DNA from: Paenibacillus sacheonensis
Lineage (GTDB): Bacteria; Bacillota; Bacilli; Paenibacillales; Paenibacillaceae
Assembly (NCBI RefSeq): GCF_009909195.1
Contig: NZ_JAAAMU010000027.1
Location: forward strand, 1-64,000
Reading direction: 5' to 3'
DNA length: 64,000 bases
Shown: positions 23,532-33,944 of the stretch, piece after piece
Position numbering within the stretch: the stretch's first letter is position 1
Layout of the letters: each line of letters opens with the position of its first letter
Notes under the pieces: generated by a model
Database searches by the model: none
The model's input: the letters and a program-made list of their open reading frames with translations, nothing else
Told to the model about the DNA's origin: nothing
Position numbers and translations under genes: made by a program

Positions 23532-25001
23532 TTAATTTGCATTCCCCAGCTTGGCTTGCAGAACGCCGACGGCTTTCTGCAGCTGCGTATCGCTCTTCTC
23601 GTCGCGGATCTTCGCAATCAGCTGCTGCTCGATCTTCTCGGCCGTCGCGACGTCCGTATTGCCGGTCGCAGGCAATCCCGCCTTCGACTGGAACGAACGA
23701 ACGCTGTCTGCCGTCGCCGGGCTGTAATAACCGTCTTTGCGGTCAACGCTGTAACCCAGGCCTGCCAGCATGATCTGAAGGCTCTTCGTATTCTCGTCGA
23801 TCGTGTTCGGCATGAGGGTCTTGGTCTTGGACATACGCGCCGCGGTATAGTAATCCGGCGGATTCACCGCGACATCCGGCTTCAGACCTTTCTCGTGCAC
23901 CCAGTTGCCAAGCGGCGTCAGCCACTTCGCGATCGTCATCTTGATCAAACTGCCGTCGGCCAGCTGTTTGTCGTAGCTGACTTGAACCGTGCCTTTGCCG
24001 AACGACGTTTCGCCGACCAATACGGCATTCGCTTCTTCCTTGAGCGCACCCGCCAACACCTCGGAGGCGCTTGCGCTGCCTTTGTTCATAAGGACGGCCA
24101 CGGGATACTTCTTGCCCGTTCCCTTCGAAACCGTCTTCTCCCGATGCCCGTTCTTATCCTCCACCTGCACGATGGGTTTGCCCTTGGGCACGAACGGCTG
24201 GGCGACGGATACGACGACGGGCAGCACGCCGCCGGGGTTGCCGCGCACGTCAATGATAAGCCCCTTCATATGCTGCTTCTCCAGCTTGTCCAGTTCCTCA
24301 GCGAAACGGTCGCCCGTATTCAGGGAGAATTGGCGGATTTCGATCACGCCGATCCCGTCGCCGCGGAGATGAGCATAGACGGTCTCGTAATCGATATCGT
24401 CGCGGACGATCGTCAGCTGCAGCGGCTGGGACAGACCCGAGCGCTGAATCGAGAGCTTGACCTTCGAGCCCTTCGGTCCGCGAATCTTCGCCACGGCGTC
24501 GTTCAGGGACAGCCCCGCAAGCTTCTCGCCGTTCACCGAGAGCAGAACGTCGTTCGGGAGTACGCCGGCCCGCTCCGCCGGCGAGCCTTTGATCGCCGAT
24601 TCCACGGTGATTTTACCTTCCTTGATCTGAACGCCTGCCCCGATACCCGTGAACGAGCCCTCGATCGTTTCGGAGAACTGCTTCGCTACGCTCTTCTCCA
24701 TATAGACCGAATACGGGTCGCCGAGCGCCGTCATCATGCCGTTCACCGCGCCGTCCATGACCTTCGCGCGGTCCACGCCGCGGAAATATTTCGTCTCGAT
24801 TAATCCGAGCACGGTATTTAATTTACGAAGCTCCTTCTCGTTTAACCCATATGGTTCGGACGAGTCTGATGACGCCGCTCTTGCCGCCGTCCCTTCGCTT
24901 CCAATGACGATGAAACGATCCGCGACCGTCAGCGTGACCAGTACGGAAGCCACCATCGTAAGCAGAATAAACGCCGCCACTGTTCGTCCTTTAAATTGCA
25001 C
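23532..25001 (-). CDS. ctpB: S41 C-terminal processing protease CtpB
   Basis: A secreted, membrane-anchored serine protease of 489 aa. It has an N-terminal hydrophobic segment (residues 8-27), a PDZ domain (about 105-180, with GSFTGIGAGVQ and AERAGVLPNDVLLSVNG), and the S41 catalytic core. The likely catalytic serine is in NKGSASASEVLAGAL and the lysine in SFGKGTVQ. A peptidoglycan-binding_1 domain lies at the C-terminus (LQIMLAGLGYSVDRKDGYY). In B. subtilis CtpB cleaves SpoIVFA to help activate sigma-K in spore formation. The start is GTG at 25001 with GGGG 7 nt upstream. It lies between the M23 peptidase gene and the minJ-like gene, the conserved Bacillales location near ftsEX. Confidence 0.93.
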   Translation of the reverse strand: MQFKGRTVAAFILLTMVASVLVTLTVADRFIVIGSEGTAARAASSDSSEPYGLNEKELRKLNTVLGLIETKYFRGVDRAKVMDGAVNGMMTALGDPYSVYMEKSVAKQFSETIEGSFTGIGAGVQIKEGKITVESAIKGSPAERAGVLPNDVLLSVNGEKLAGLSLNDAVAKIRGPKGSKVKLSIQRSGLSQPLQLTIVRDDIDYETVYAHLRGDGIGVIEIRQFSLNTGDRFAEELDKLEKQHMKGLIIDVRGNPGGVLPVVVSVAQPFVPKGKPIVQVEDKNGHREKTVSKGTGKKYPVAVLMNKGSASASEVLAGALKEEANAVLVGETSFGKGTVQVSYDKQLADGSLIKMTIAKWLTPLGNWVHEKGLKPDVAVNPPDYYTAARMSKTKTLMPNTIDENTKSLQIMLAGLGYSVDRKDGYYSPATADSVRSFQSKAGLPATGNTDVATAEKIEQQLIAKIRDEKSDTQLQKAVGVLQAKLGNAN

Positions 25002-25068
25002 GTTAACACCCCTTTATAAGCCCCGGCACGGCCGCGGCGGTATTCCCAACTTTCCTAGTATATGACAA

Positions 25069-25101
25069 GCCGCACCCAATTATTAAGCTCTCGGGTGCGG
25101 C
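25069..25101 (-). terminator. Hairpin downstream of the M23 peptidase gene
   Basis: A perfect 9-bp stem GCCGCACCC/GGGTGCGGC (25093-25101 and 25069-25077) with a 15-nt loop lies 40 bp after the stop. The following bases TTGTCAT are only weakly T-rich, so this may be a partial terminator. Confidence 0.5.
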
Positions 25102-25141
25102 GATGTCATCGGCATGGAGCTTGTGAGCTCGAGCCCGTTAT

Positions 25142-26317
25142 TTATTTCAAGTATGGCGCCGGATTGACGGCCTTCTCGTTCAATCTCACTTCGAAATGAA
25201 GATGATTCCCCGTCGACATGCCCGTGCTGCCGACTTCCGCGATCTTCTGTCCGCGCTTGACCGCTTGTCCCTTCTCGACCTTGATGCCGCCGTCGCGAAT
25301 ATGGCCATAAATGGTCCATAAGCCGCCGCCGTGGTCGATGATGACGCAGTTGCCGTAGTCGCTCCACCACTGGGCGACGATGACGACGCCGGACTCCGCC
25401 GCGTAGATCGGCGTTCCCTTGGGAACCGCCATATCCATGCCGGTATGCAGCTTCTTGGCGCCGGTGATCGGATGGATCCGGTAGCCGAACGGCGAGCTGA
25501 GATGCCAGCTGGCGCGGAGCGGCATGCCGAGCTTGCCGCCCGGATTATAGTACACTTTAATCGTCTTCTTCTTGGCTTCCAAATCGGACACTTGCTTCGC
25601 CAATTTCATGAGCAGCTCTTCCTGATCGCTGCTGATTTCATCGAGTTCGTCCGCCTGGTCCTTATACTTCAGCACCATGACTTCCTTCTGCTTTTCCTTG
25701 TCCTTCAGAAGATCGTGATACCCGGCCAGCTTGCCGTACATGGTCTTCACTTCGGCCAGCGAGTTCTCGACTTCCTGCTTCTTCTCTTCGACCAGCACTT
25801 TGTCTTTCTTGCGGCTTGCCAGAATCTCGCGATCCTGACCGAGAATGGACGACAGCGAATCCATGCGGTCAATGAAATCGCTGAAGCTCGTCGCGCTCAG
25901 CAGCACGTCCAGATACGATACGAGACCATTCGTGTACATGAGACGGACGCGCGACTGCAGCAGCTTGTCCTGCTTCACGATTCTGTTCTCCGCGGCTTCG
26001 AGATCCGCGCCAGCCTGCTTGACCTGCGTTTCCTTATCGTCGATCTGCGACTGCACTTTGTTCAGCTGGCCGCCGACTTCGTTGATTTGCGAGACGATCT
26101 CCGTAACGGATTTCGCCGTCTTGTCCTTCATCGACAAGATGTATGCTTTGTCTTTATCCGCTTGATTGCGGTTATGCGTAGCCGCGCTCATCTCCTGACG
26201 GACCTTCGCGAGCTCTTTATTGATCTTGTCCAGCTGCGATGAGGCCTCGCCTTGCGTCGGTTGAAAGATGTATACGGCCAAAACGATGATCGCGACAGCC
26301 AATAAGCCTTTCTTCAC
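25142..26317 (-). CDS. EnvC-like murein hydrolase activator / M23 peptidase with coiled coil
   Basis: About 391 aa: a signal or anchor helix (KKGLLAVAIIVLAVYIF), a long coiled coil (about residues 30-240, rich in Lys, Glu, Gln and Leu), and a C-terminal LytM/M23 domain. Zinc ligands appear intact (HTGMD and HLHFEV), with the conserved YGHI between them, so it may itself cut peptidoglycan. In E. coli EnvC is the FtsEX-controlled amidase activator; here the gene directly follows ftsX. The last ftsX codons and the start overlap the same region. Three GTG codons (26329, 26323, 26317) are in frame, and AGGTGA 8 nt before the third favours 26317. I infer that it is the extracytoplasmic effector of FtsEX. 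Confidence 0.88.
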   Translation of the reverse strand: MKKGLLAVAIIVLAVYIFQPTQGEASSQLDKINKELAKVRQEMSAATHNRNQADKDKAYILSMKDKTAKSVTEIVSQINEVGGQLNKVQSQIDDKETQVKQAGADLEAAENRIVKQDKLLQSRVRLMYTNGLVSYLDVLLSATSFSDFIDRMDSLSSILGQDREILASRKKDKVLVEEKKQEVENSLAEVKTMYGKLAGYHDLLKDKEKQKEVMVLKYKDQADELDEISSDQEELLMKLAKQVSDLEAKKKTIKVYYNPGGKLGMPLRASWHLSSPFGYRIHPITGAKKLHTGMDMAVPKGTPIYAAESGVVIVAQWWSDYGNCVIIDHGGGLWTIYGHIRDGGIKVEKGQAVKRGQKIAEVGSTGMSTGNHLHFEVRLNEKAVNPAPYLK

Positions 26318-26329
26318 GTCCACAGTCAC

Positions 26330-27247
26330 CTACACTTTCAAATATTTCCGAACGGATAACGTACTTCCCCAAATGCCGATCAACGTGCCAAGCGCCAGCG
26401 TCACGGCCGAAACGGTCAAGCCCGCGTCCCTCAGCGTCACCAGCTTGATCATCATCAGGCCCAGCTCGAACTGGGAAGCCTGAACCAGCTCCGAATACCC
26501 GAACAGCAGCAGGACGGTCGTGATCACCGAGCCCATAACGCCGATCAAGGCGCCTTCGATGAAGAATGGCCAGCGAATAAAGTTGTTGGTCGCCCCCACA
26601 AGCTTCATGATGCCGATCTCGCGGCGGCGTGCCAGTATCGTCATTTTAATCGTATTGGAAATGAGGAACATGGCGGTCACCGCGAGCCCGATGACGACGA
26701 CAAGGCCGATGTTACGGACGGCGTTCGTCACTCTGAACAGCGTCTCGACCGTTCCCTTCCCGTATTTGACGCTCGAAATCGGCTTGCTCGCATCCGCGCT
26801 GCCGATCGCGTCGATCTTCTTCGCCGCATAGGCGATATTCTGCGGGTCGAACACGTCGACCGTGAACGAATCCGGCAGCGGATTGTTCGTGTCGTCGTAA
26901 CCCTCGAGCAGCTCCGAGCCGTCCGCGCCGATGCTGGTGCGCAAATCCTTGAGTCCCTGTTCTTTGGAAACGAAAACGACTTTCTTCACTTCCGGAATAT
27001 TGCCGATGGCGTTCTTAAGCTCGTTCACCTTGGCCTCCGGCGTGCCTAGCTGCAAGTAAACCCGAATTTGAACCTGGCTCTCGATCTGATCGGCCAAGTT
27101 ATTGACGTTCAGCGCGAGCAGCAGGAATACGCCAAGGATGAACAGCGAAATGACGATAGAGCTCACGGAGGCGAAGGTCATCCATCCGTTGCGTACCACG
27201 TTCTTGATGCCTTCCCGCAGGTGGCGCAGCACGGTGCTAATTTTCAT
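26330..27247 (-). CDS. ftsX: Cell division ABC transporter, permease FtsX
   Basis: A 305-aa permease with the FtsX layout: a cytoplasmic amphipathic N-terminus (RHLREGIKNVVRNGWM), one membrane helix, an external domain of about 120 residues, and three further helices towards the C-terminus. FtsEX uses ATP hydrolysis to drive a wall hydrolase outside the cell and does not transport a known substrate. Its start ATG overlaps the end of ftsE by 11 nt, with the ribosome site GAGGAG inside ftsE, so the two are translationally coupled. The M23 peptidase gene starts at the ftsX stop. Confidence 0.96.
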   Translation of the reverse strand: MKISTVLRHLREGIKNVVRNGWMTFASVSSIVISLFILGVFLLLALNVNNLADQIESQVQIRVYLQLGTPEAKVNELKNAIGNIPEVKKVVFVSKEQGLKDLRTSIGADGSELLEGYDDTNNPLPDSFTVDVFDPQNIAYAAKKIDAIGSADASKPISSVKYGKGTVETLFRVTNAVRNIGLVVVIGLAVTAMFLISNTIKMTILARRREIGIMKLVGATNNFIRWPFFIEGALIGVMGSVITTVLLLFGYSELVQASQFELGLMMIKLVTLRDAGLTVSAVTLALGTLIGIWGSTLSVRKYLKV

Positions 27248-27923
27248 ACCCGTACTCTCCTCTCGCTTCGTCTCGCACGATCGTGCCGTTCTCGATGGCG
27301 ATGACGCGTTTGCGGAGCGTATTGACGATTTCCTTGTTATGCGTTGCCATGACGATGGTCGTGCCGCGGAAATTAATCTCTTCCAAGAGGTTCATGATGC
27401 CCCAAGAGGTCTCGGGATCGAGGTTGCCCGTCGGCTCATCCGCCACGATGACGGACGGGTTATTGACGATGGCGCGCGCGATGGCGACGCGCTGCTGTTC
27501 GCCGCCGGACAACTGCTGCGGCAGGCTGGCGTGCTTCCCGCGAAGCCCGACAAGCTCGAGCACTTCCATGGTTCTCTTCTTGATGATGCGCTTGGGTGCT
27601 TCGATAACTTCCATCGCGAAGGCGATATTTTCATATACGGTCAGCTTCGGCAGGAGCCGATAATCTTGAAAAATAACGCCGATGTTGCGGCGAACGTATG
27701 GGATCTTGCGCGGTTTGAGCTTGCCTATATTAAAACCGTTGACGGAAATCTGCCCTTTGGTCGGAATTTCCTCCCGGTATATTAATTTCATGAAGGTCGA
27801 TTTGCCGGCCCCGGAAGGCCCGACCAGGTAAACGAATTCATTGCGCTCTATAAGAACGGAAACGCCGCGAAGCGCATGGGTGCCGTCTGCGTACGTTTTC
27901 CAAATGTCTTGAAGCTCGATCAC
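27237..27923 (-). CDS. ftsE: Cell division ATP-binding protein FtsE
   Basis: A 228-aa ABC ATPase that powers FtsX. It has Walker A GPSGAGKST (about residue 36), the Q-loop region GVIFQDYRLL, signature LSGGEQQRVAIARA, Walker B VIVADEPTGNLD and H-loop MATHNKEIV. The start is GTG at 27923, seven nt after AGGATG. It heads the operon ftsE-ftsX-M23 peptidase, probably continuing to ctpB. In B. subtilis FtsEX activates the hydrolase CwlO through YddM-independent SweC/SweD partners; I see no gene for those here. Confidence 0.97.
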   Translation of the reverse strand: MIELQDIWKTYADGTHALRGVSVLIERNEFVYLVGPSGAGKSTFMKLIYREEIPTKGQISVNGFNIGKLKPRKIPYVRRNIGVIFQDYRLLPKLTVYENIAFAMEVIEAPKRIIKKRTMEVLELVGLRGKHASLPQQLSGGEQQRVAIARAIVNNPSVIVADEPTGNLDPETSWGIMNLLEEINFRGTTIVMATHNKEIVNTLRKRVIAIENGTIVRDEARGEYGYEN

Positions 27924-28157
27924 TTTATCACATCCTGTAGGTAGTCAGCTTCTAGATATTCGACATAAGCGCGGGAAATCCTCTACGAAAGTCCTGATTT
28001 CTCCAATTTTCATAATTCTCATGAAGGTATTTCCAGCAAAAACGGGGATGAAAATGAAGATTTTTCGACAAACGTTCAAATTAGGAAAGCTTTTGGCAAA
28101 ACGCCGGCCGGACGTGCATATACATGTAAGAATCATCGCCCAAGGAGTTGACGAGCC

Positions 28158-29645
28158 TTGAAAACGAAGGGAATCCATATCGTATGGACATTGACCGTGC
28201 TGTGCCTGCTGCTGTTTTCCTCCGGCTGGGGCGGCGTGTGGATCTATGCCTCGCAGCAATCCGTGCCGAGAGCGCTTGAATTGCGGATCGATGCCGCTCG
28301 TGCGGATAAGACCAAGACCATTCTGCCGGAAGGCGGGACGGCCATCGACCTCGGCGGTCTCGACATCCCGGAAGCGAAGCAAAAACTGGCCGATCGTAAA
28401 ACCGCGCTGGAACAGCTTCGCCTGACCGCGGCCGGCGGTCCCTCCAATAACCTGCGAAACTCATGGGCCCTGGCGGATCTGGGCTTCACCGTCAATATAA
28501 AGCCGGCGATCGCGGCACTCGAAACGCTGGAGAACGGCAGCCTCATGGCCCGTGCCGATGCACGCTGGCATTTTCCCGATCGATTGTCGCTCTCCATTAG
28601 CTGGGACCGGACCGTATTCCTCAAGAAGATGCGCAATGCATGGGGCTACCTCGAGGCCGGAGAGCCCGTGGATGCCAAGCGGACGATCCGCGATGACGAC
28701 AGCATCGTCTATACGCCGCACAAAGACGCCTTCCGACTGGATCCCGACACCATGTTCTCGCGAGCCGCGCAGGCACTGGGACAAGTGCTCGGGCAGGATT
28801 GGAGCGGCAGCCTGAAGCCGATTGCCATCCCTATAGAGTTGAAGGTCGTGCATCCCGCCATTACGCTCGATCGCCTGAAGGCCGAAGGCGTTACCCGCAT
28901 GATTTCGTCGTTCACGACGAATTTCCGCACAAGCGGCTCCGGGCGCGCCTATAACGTCGAAATGACGGCCCGCTCCCTGAACGATTGGGAGCTCGCTCCC
29001 GGCGAAGTGTTCGATTACAGCAAGGTCGTCGCGGCCACGAACGAGCATTACGGTTACCGCGCGGCTCCCGTCATCTTGAACGGCGCGTTCGTCGATGGCG
29101 TCGGCGGCGGCATCTGCCAGGTGTCCAGCACGCTGTACAACGCGGTGCTTCGGGCGGGGCTCGAGCTAGTGGAGCGGCGGAACCATTCGCTGCCCGTCGC
29201 TTATCTGCCGATGGGTCAGGACGCGACCTTCGCGGAAGGCGCGATCAATTTCCGCTTCAAAAACACGACGGGCAAAACGCTGATCGTCCGCACCGTCGTG
29301 AACAACCGCCAGCTGACCGTCAAGCTGTTCGGGACGATGCCGAAGAACGTCAGCTATAAAATCACGTCCAAGACGCTTAGCACGATCGCGCCAACGATCA
29401 AAGAAGTCGCGCGGGCTTCACTCGAACCCGGATCGCGGCTGCTGCTCACGCCAGGCAAGTCGGGCTACGTCGTCGAGACGTTCCGCTCCAAGCTCGTGGA
29501 CGGAAAGGTCGTTGCCAGCAGCCGGATATCGCGGGATACGTACAAAGCGCAGCCAGCCGTCTATGCCGTTGCGCCTGAGCAATCCTCTCCCGGAAGCAAA
29601 GAGGACGATGAGAAACCGCTGCTGGAGGATGGGGTGGCGGAATAG
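28158..29645 (+). CDS. VanW family protein (YoaR-like)
   Basis: A 495-aa secreted protein with an N-terminal signal or anchor helix (residues 8-32). A middle region resembles the putative peptidoglycan-binding domain of YoaR. It is followed by a VanW domain (FRTSGSGRAYNVEMTARSLN, GGGICQVSSTLYNAVLRAGL, RRNHSLPVAYLPMGQDAT) and a beta-rich G5-like tail. VanW occurs in some vancomycin resistance clusters, but its biochemical role is unknown, and chromosomal copies like this one have no van genes around them. The start is TTG at 28158 with AAGGAG 10-11 nt upstream. The gene faces ftsE divergently and argH convergently. Confidence 0.9.
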   Translation: MKTKGIHIVWTLTVLCLLLFSSGWGGVWIYASQQSVPRALELRIDAARADKTKTILPEGGTAIDLGGLDIPEAKQKLADRKTALEQLRLTAAGGPSNNLRNSWALADLGFTVNIKPAIAALETLENGSLMARADARWHFPDRLSLSISWDRTVFLKKMRNAWGYLEAGEPVDAKRTIRDDDSIVYTPHKDAFRLDPDTMFSRAAQALGQVLGQDWSGSLKPIAIPIELKVVHPAITLDRLKAEGVTRMISSFTTNFRTSGSGRAYNVEMTARSLNDWELAPGEVFDYSKVVAATNEHYGYRAAPVILNGAFVDGVGGGICQVSSTLYNAVLRAGLELVERRNHSLPVAYLPMGQDATFAEGAINFRFKNTTGKTLIVRTVVNNRQLTVKLFGTMPKNVSYKITSKTLSTIAPTIKEVARASLEPGSRLLLTPGKSGYVVETFRSKLVDGKVVASSRISRDTYKAQPAVYAVAPEQSSPGSKEDDEKPLLEDGVAE

Positions 29646-29718
29646 ATGGCGGGGCATGTGCGGGGTAAGCGGCGAGTAAGTGCGTAATGGTTGGAGCAAG
29701 GAAAGCCTCCTGATGATA

Positions 29719-29769
29719 AAAGCCCCTTCCCGATGCCGACCGCGTAAGGTCGGCCCGAGAAGGGGCTTT
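29719..29769. terminator. Bidirectional terminator between vanW-like gene and argH
   Basis: The arms AAAGCCCCTTC (29719-29729) and GAAGGGGCTTT (29759-29769) are perfect complements, and an inner stem GCCGACC/GGTCGGC strengthens the hairpin. Both strands end in a short T-rich tract, so it can serve the two convergent genes. Confidence 0.85.
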
Positions 29770-29797
29770 CTGTCATGTAACCACGCTTAAGCAGCGA

Positions 29798-31213
29798 TTA
29801 GTTGCTGCGCTCCGCGTATTCCGCGACCCAAGCCGCCGTACCGGCCAGCTCATTATCCGCACGGACGATAGCGTCCGCGACTTGCTTCGTTGCCGTGCCG
29901 CCGTATACGTCGCGGGCGTTCACGACATTTTCCGGCTGCAGCACGGCGTAGATCCGATCGTCGAACAGCGAGGAGAACTGCTTGAACTCGTCCAGCGTCA
30001 GATCGAGCAAATATTTGCCCTGCTGGATGCAGTAGAGCACCGTCTTGCCGATGACTTCATGCGCTTGGCGGAAAGGCAGGCCTTTGCCGACGAGGAAATC
30101 GGCGATGTCCGTCGCATTGGAGAAGTCCTGGTTGACGGCCTGGCGCATGCGATCCTTGTTGACCTTCATGGTCGCGATCATCGGCGCGAACAGCTGAAGC
30201 GCGCCTTGCAGCGTGCGGACCGTATCGAACATGCCTTCCTTGTCTTCCTGCATGTCTTTGTTGTACGCGAGCGGCAGCGACTTCAACACGGTCAGCAAGC
30301 CGACGAGATTGCCGTAGACGCGACCGGTCTTGCCGCGGACAAGCTCGGGCACATCCGGGTTCTTCTTCTGCGGCATAATGCTGCTGCCCGTGCAGAACGC
30401 GTCATCCAGCTCCACGAAATGAAACTCCGTGCTCGACCAAAGGATAAGCTCTTCGCTCAGGCGCGACAGATGCATCATGATGATCGACGCATGCGACAGG
30501 AATTCCAGGATGAAGTCGCGATCGCTTACCGCATCCAGGCTGTTCTCGTAGACACGGTCGAATTTGAGCTGGCTCGCCACGAAATGGCGGTCGATCGGAA
30601 ACGTCGTGCCCGCCAGCGCGCCCGCGCCGAGCGGCAGCATGTTCACGCGCTTGTAGCTGTCCTGCAGACGCTCGATGTCGCGGCCGAACATGCTGACGTA
30701 GGCCATCATATGATGCGCGAACAGAATCGGCTGCGCGCGCTGCAGATGCGTATAGCCCGGGAGGATCGTATCGATGTTCGCTTTGGCCTGCTGCACGAGC
30801 GCTTCCTGCAGCTTCCGCAGCAGCTCGACGAACTCGACGACGCGCTTGCGCAGATACAGGTGCATATCCGTGGCCACTTGGTCGTTGCGGCTGCGTCCCG
30901 TATGCAGCTTGCCGCCGACCGGGCCGACGTCGTCGATCAGCGTTTTCTCGATGTTCATATGAATGTCTTCGTCGGCGATGGCAAACTCCAGGTCGCCCCG
31001 CTTGATGCGCTGCAGCACGCGGTGCAGACCGTCCTTGATCGTCTCCACGTCCGCCGCCGGCAGGATGCCCTGTTTGCCCAGCATCGTGACATGCGCCAAG
31101 CTGCCTTGAATATCTTCTTCCGCCAACTCTTTATCGAACGTAATCGATGCCGTATATTCTTCTACCAACTGGTCGGTCTTCTTCGTAAACCGTCCGCCCC
31201 ACAATTTGCTCAC
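29798..31213 (-). CDS. argH: Argininosuccinate lyase ArgH
   Basis: It catalyses the last step of arginine synthesis, splitting argininosuccinate into arginine and fumarate. The 471-aa protein carries the fumarase/aspartase superfamily signature [12 protein letters not shown] (about residue 280) and the conserved HTGRSRNDQ region near residue 105. The GTG start at 31213 has AAAGGAG 9 nt upstream. It is the last gene of the arginine operon and ends in the shared terminator. The argG-argH spacer of about 150 bp contains a GC-rich hairpin (31255-31287). Confidence 0.97.
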   Translation of the reverse strand: MSKLWGGRFTKKTDQLVEEYTASITFDKELAEEDIQGSLAHVTMLGKQGILPAADVETIKDGLHRVLQRIKRGDLEFAIADEDIHMNIEKTLIDDVGPVGGKLHTGRSRNDQVATDMHLYLRKRVVEFVELLRKLQEALVQQAKANIDTILPGYTHLQRAQPILFAHHMMAYVSMFGRDIERLQDSYKRVNMLPLGAGALAGTTFPIDRHFVASQLKFDRVYENSLDAVSDRDFILEFLSHASIIMMHLSRLSEELILWSSTEFHFVELDDAFCTGSSIMPQKKNPDVPELVRGKTGRVYGNLVGLLTVLKSLPLAYNKDMQEDKEGMFDTVRTLQGALQLFAPMIATMKVNKDRMRQAVNQDFSNATDIADFLVGKGLPFRQAHEVIGKTVLYCIQQGKYLLDLTLDEFKQFSSLFDDRIYAVLQPENVVNARDVYGGTATKQVADAIVRADNELAGTAAWVAEYAERSN

Positions 31214-31254
31214 AACGGTGCACTCCTTTATCGTTTCATGCCTTATTGCCGAAT

Positions 31255-31287
31255 GACCCGGCCCGGCGATTCACCCCGGACCGGGTC
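31255..31287 (-). other. GC-rich hairpin in the argG-argH spacer
   Basis: Arms GACCCGGTCCGG and CCGGGCCGGGTC (minus strand) pair over 12 bp with one G-T pair and a 9-nt loop. There is no T-run after it, so it is unlikely to be a terminator. It could be an RNA processing or stability element between argG and argH. Confidence 0.5.
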
Positions 31288-31364
31288 AGTTGGACGGGCG
31301 AGCTCAGGCCGACCTGGCCTGGTTCGCCGATATGGCGCGCCCGGGGGCCGCCTCGTAACGCTGC

Positions 31365-32600
<1,236 letters not shown>

Positions 32601-32625
32601 AAGTACGCTCCTTAAAGGATGATAA

Positions 32626-32800
32626 TTTCGGGAAGTTTGGAAGGGCATGCCCTGCGGTGGAGTGGGTCTACGCTCGCTGTTGTAGTCGGATTATTTTGAT
32701 TACCTAAAATATTAATGGGAAATAATCCGACTACAAAGGCGATCACTTCGTTGCTTCGACTCCACTCCACCTCCGGGCACTTCTTGACAAATTCCCGGAG
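32626..32800. repeat. Long nested palindrome between argF and argG (MITE-like)
   Basis: A core of perfect 15-nt arms GTAGTCGGATTATTT (32682-32696) and its complement (32720-32734) surrounds a 23-nt AT-rich centre. A second pair of 10-nt arms GGTGGAGTGG (32656-32665) and its complement (32762-32771) lies outside. A diverged third pair (around CGGGAA and GTGCCC) extends it to about 175 bp. The element has no T-run or coding frame and no T-box or riboswitch motif. It resembles a dispersed palindromic element or MITE, but copy number cannot be checked within this window. Confidence 0.7.
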
Positions 32801-32860
32801 TGAGCTGGGGGGACAAGCCCGTGACTTGGGTTACAACTTGTTCCAATTCGGGGCCGAGGC

Positions 32861-32932
32861 AAATCTCAAAGCCATACAATCAAATCTCAAAACCATGCAA
32901 TCAAATACTCAACAATCAAATACTCAACAATC
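32861..32932. repeat. Tandem repeats downstream of argF
   Basis: Two copies of a 21-nt unit (32861-32881 and 32882-32902, differing at two positions) are followed directly by two identical copies of a 15-nt unit, AAATACTCAACAATC (32903-32917, 32918-32932). All units end in CAATC. The tract sits between the argF stop and the palindrome, and no coding role is apparent. Confidence 0.85.
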
Positions 32933-32968
32933 AAAACACTCTCAAACCCTCAGATATGCTTAACGACC

Positions 32969-33928
32969 TTAGCCCATGATCGCAGCCATGATGGCCTTCT
33001 GCGCGTGCAGGCGATTCTCCGCTTGGTCGAAAATGATGGAATGCTTGCCGTCGATGATGCCTTCGCTGACTTCCTCGCCGCGGTGCGCGGGCAGGCAGTG
33101 CATGAAGATGAAGTCGCTCTTCGCGTGGCTGACCAGCTCTTCGTTGACCTGGAAGTTCGCGAACGCGAGCTCGCGTTCTTTCTGTTCCGCCTCGAAGCCC
33201 ATGCTCGCCCATACGTCCGTGTAGATGACGTCCGCGTCGGCCACCGCTTCGCGCGGATCGCGGCAGACATGGATGCGCGAGCCGGTCTCGGCCGCGTATT
33301 CCTTCGTCATTCGGACGACGTCCTCGTCCGGCTCGTAGCCTTCCGGCGTCGCCACCGACATATGCATGCCGAGCTTGGCAGCGCCGATGAGCAGCGAGTG
33401 CACCATGTTGTTGCCGTCGCCGATATAGGCGATTTTGAGACCTTCCAGGCGGCCTTTATGCTCCAGCACCGCTTGGTAATCGGCCAGCACTTGGCACGGA
33501 TGCGCCAGGTCCGTAAGGCCGTTAATGACCGGAACCGTCGCTGCGCGCGCAAGCTCGATGACCGTGCGGTGCGCGAAGGTGCGGATCATCATGCCGTCGA
33601 GGTAGCGCGACAACGTCTGCGCGGTGTCGGACACCGTCTCGCCGCGGCCGATCTGAAGATCGTTGCGGCTGAGGAACAGCGCTTGGCCGCCCAGTTGGTA
33701 CATGCCGACTTCGAAGGAGACGCGCGTACGTGTCGAGGATTTCTCGAAAATCATGCCGAGCGTCTTGCCCTTCAGCGGATGATGGGTCTCGCCCGCTTTC
33801 AGCTTGCGCTTCAGTTCGATCGCCAGATCGATTAAGTACCGGATTTCATCCGGCGTGTAATCGGACAGTTCTATAAAATCGCGGCCCTTGAGGCTGACCG
33901 CGAGCTCTTCTTTTAACAATTGGGACAT
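32969..33928 (-). CDS. argF: Ornithine carbamoyltransferase ArgF
   Basis: It makes citrulline from ornithine and carbamoyl phosphate. The 319-aa protein has the carbamoyl phosphate motif SSTRTRVSF (about residue 63), HPCQVLAD (about 143), and the C-terminal HCLPAHRGEE that includes the ornithine-binding cysteine region. The ATG at 33928 is preceded by GAGGAG. It follows argD by 16 bp. The conserved arrangement argCJBDF is complete upstream; no carA/carB genes for carbamoyl phosphate are present in the window. Confidence 0.97.
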   Translation of the reverse strand: MSQLLKEELAVSLKGRDFIELSDYTPDEIRYLIDLAIELKRKLKAGETHHPLKGKTLGMIFEKSSTRTRVSFEVGMYQLGGQALFLSRNDLQIGRGETVSDTAQTLSRYLDGMMIRTFAHRTVIELARAATVPVINGLTDLAHPCQVLADYQAVLEHKGRLEGLKIAYIGDGNNMVHSLLIGAAKLGMHMSVATPEGYEPDEDVVRMTKEYAAETGSRIHVCRDPREAVADADVIYTDVWASMGFEAEQKERELAFANFQVNEELVSHAKSDFIFMHCLPAHRGEEVSEGIIDGKHSIIFDQAENRLHAQKAIMAAIMG

Positions 33929-33944
33929 GGTGAATCTCCTCTCG

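Noticed and set aside
28158-29645. Vancomycin resistance locus
   Set aside because: Only a VanW-domain protein is present, with no vanA/H/X/R/S genes. Such VanW proteins are common in chromosomes.
32861-32932. CRISPR array
   Set aside because: The repeats are directly adjacent with no spacers, have two unit lengths, and no cas genes are near.
32601-32968. T-box or riboswitch in front of argG
   Set aside because: No AGGGTGG-type T-box core or other known riboswitch motif is present. The dominant feature is a symmetric palindrome.
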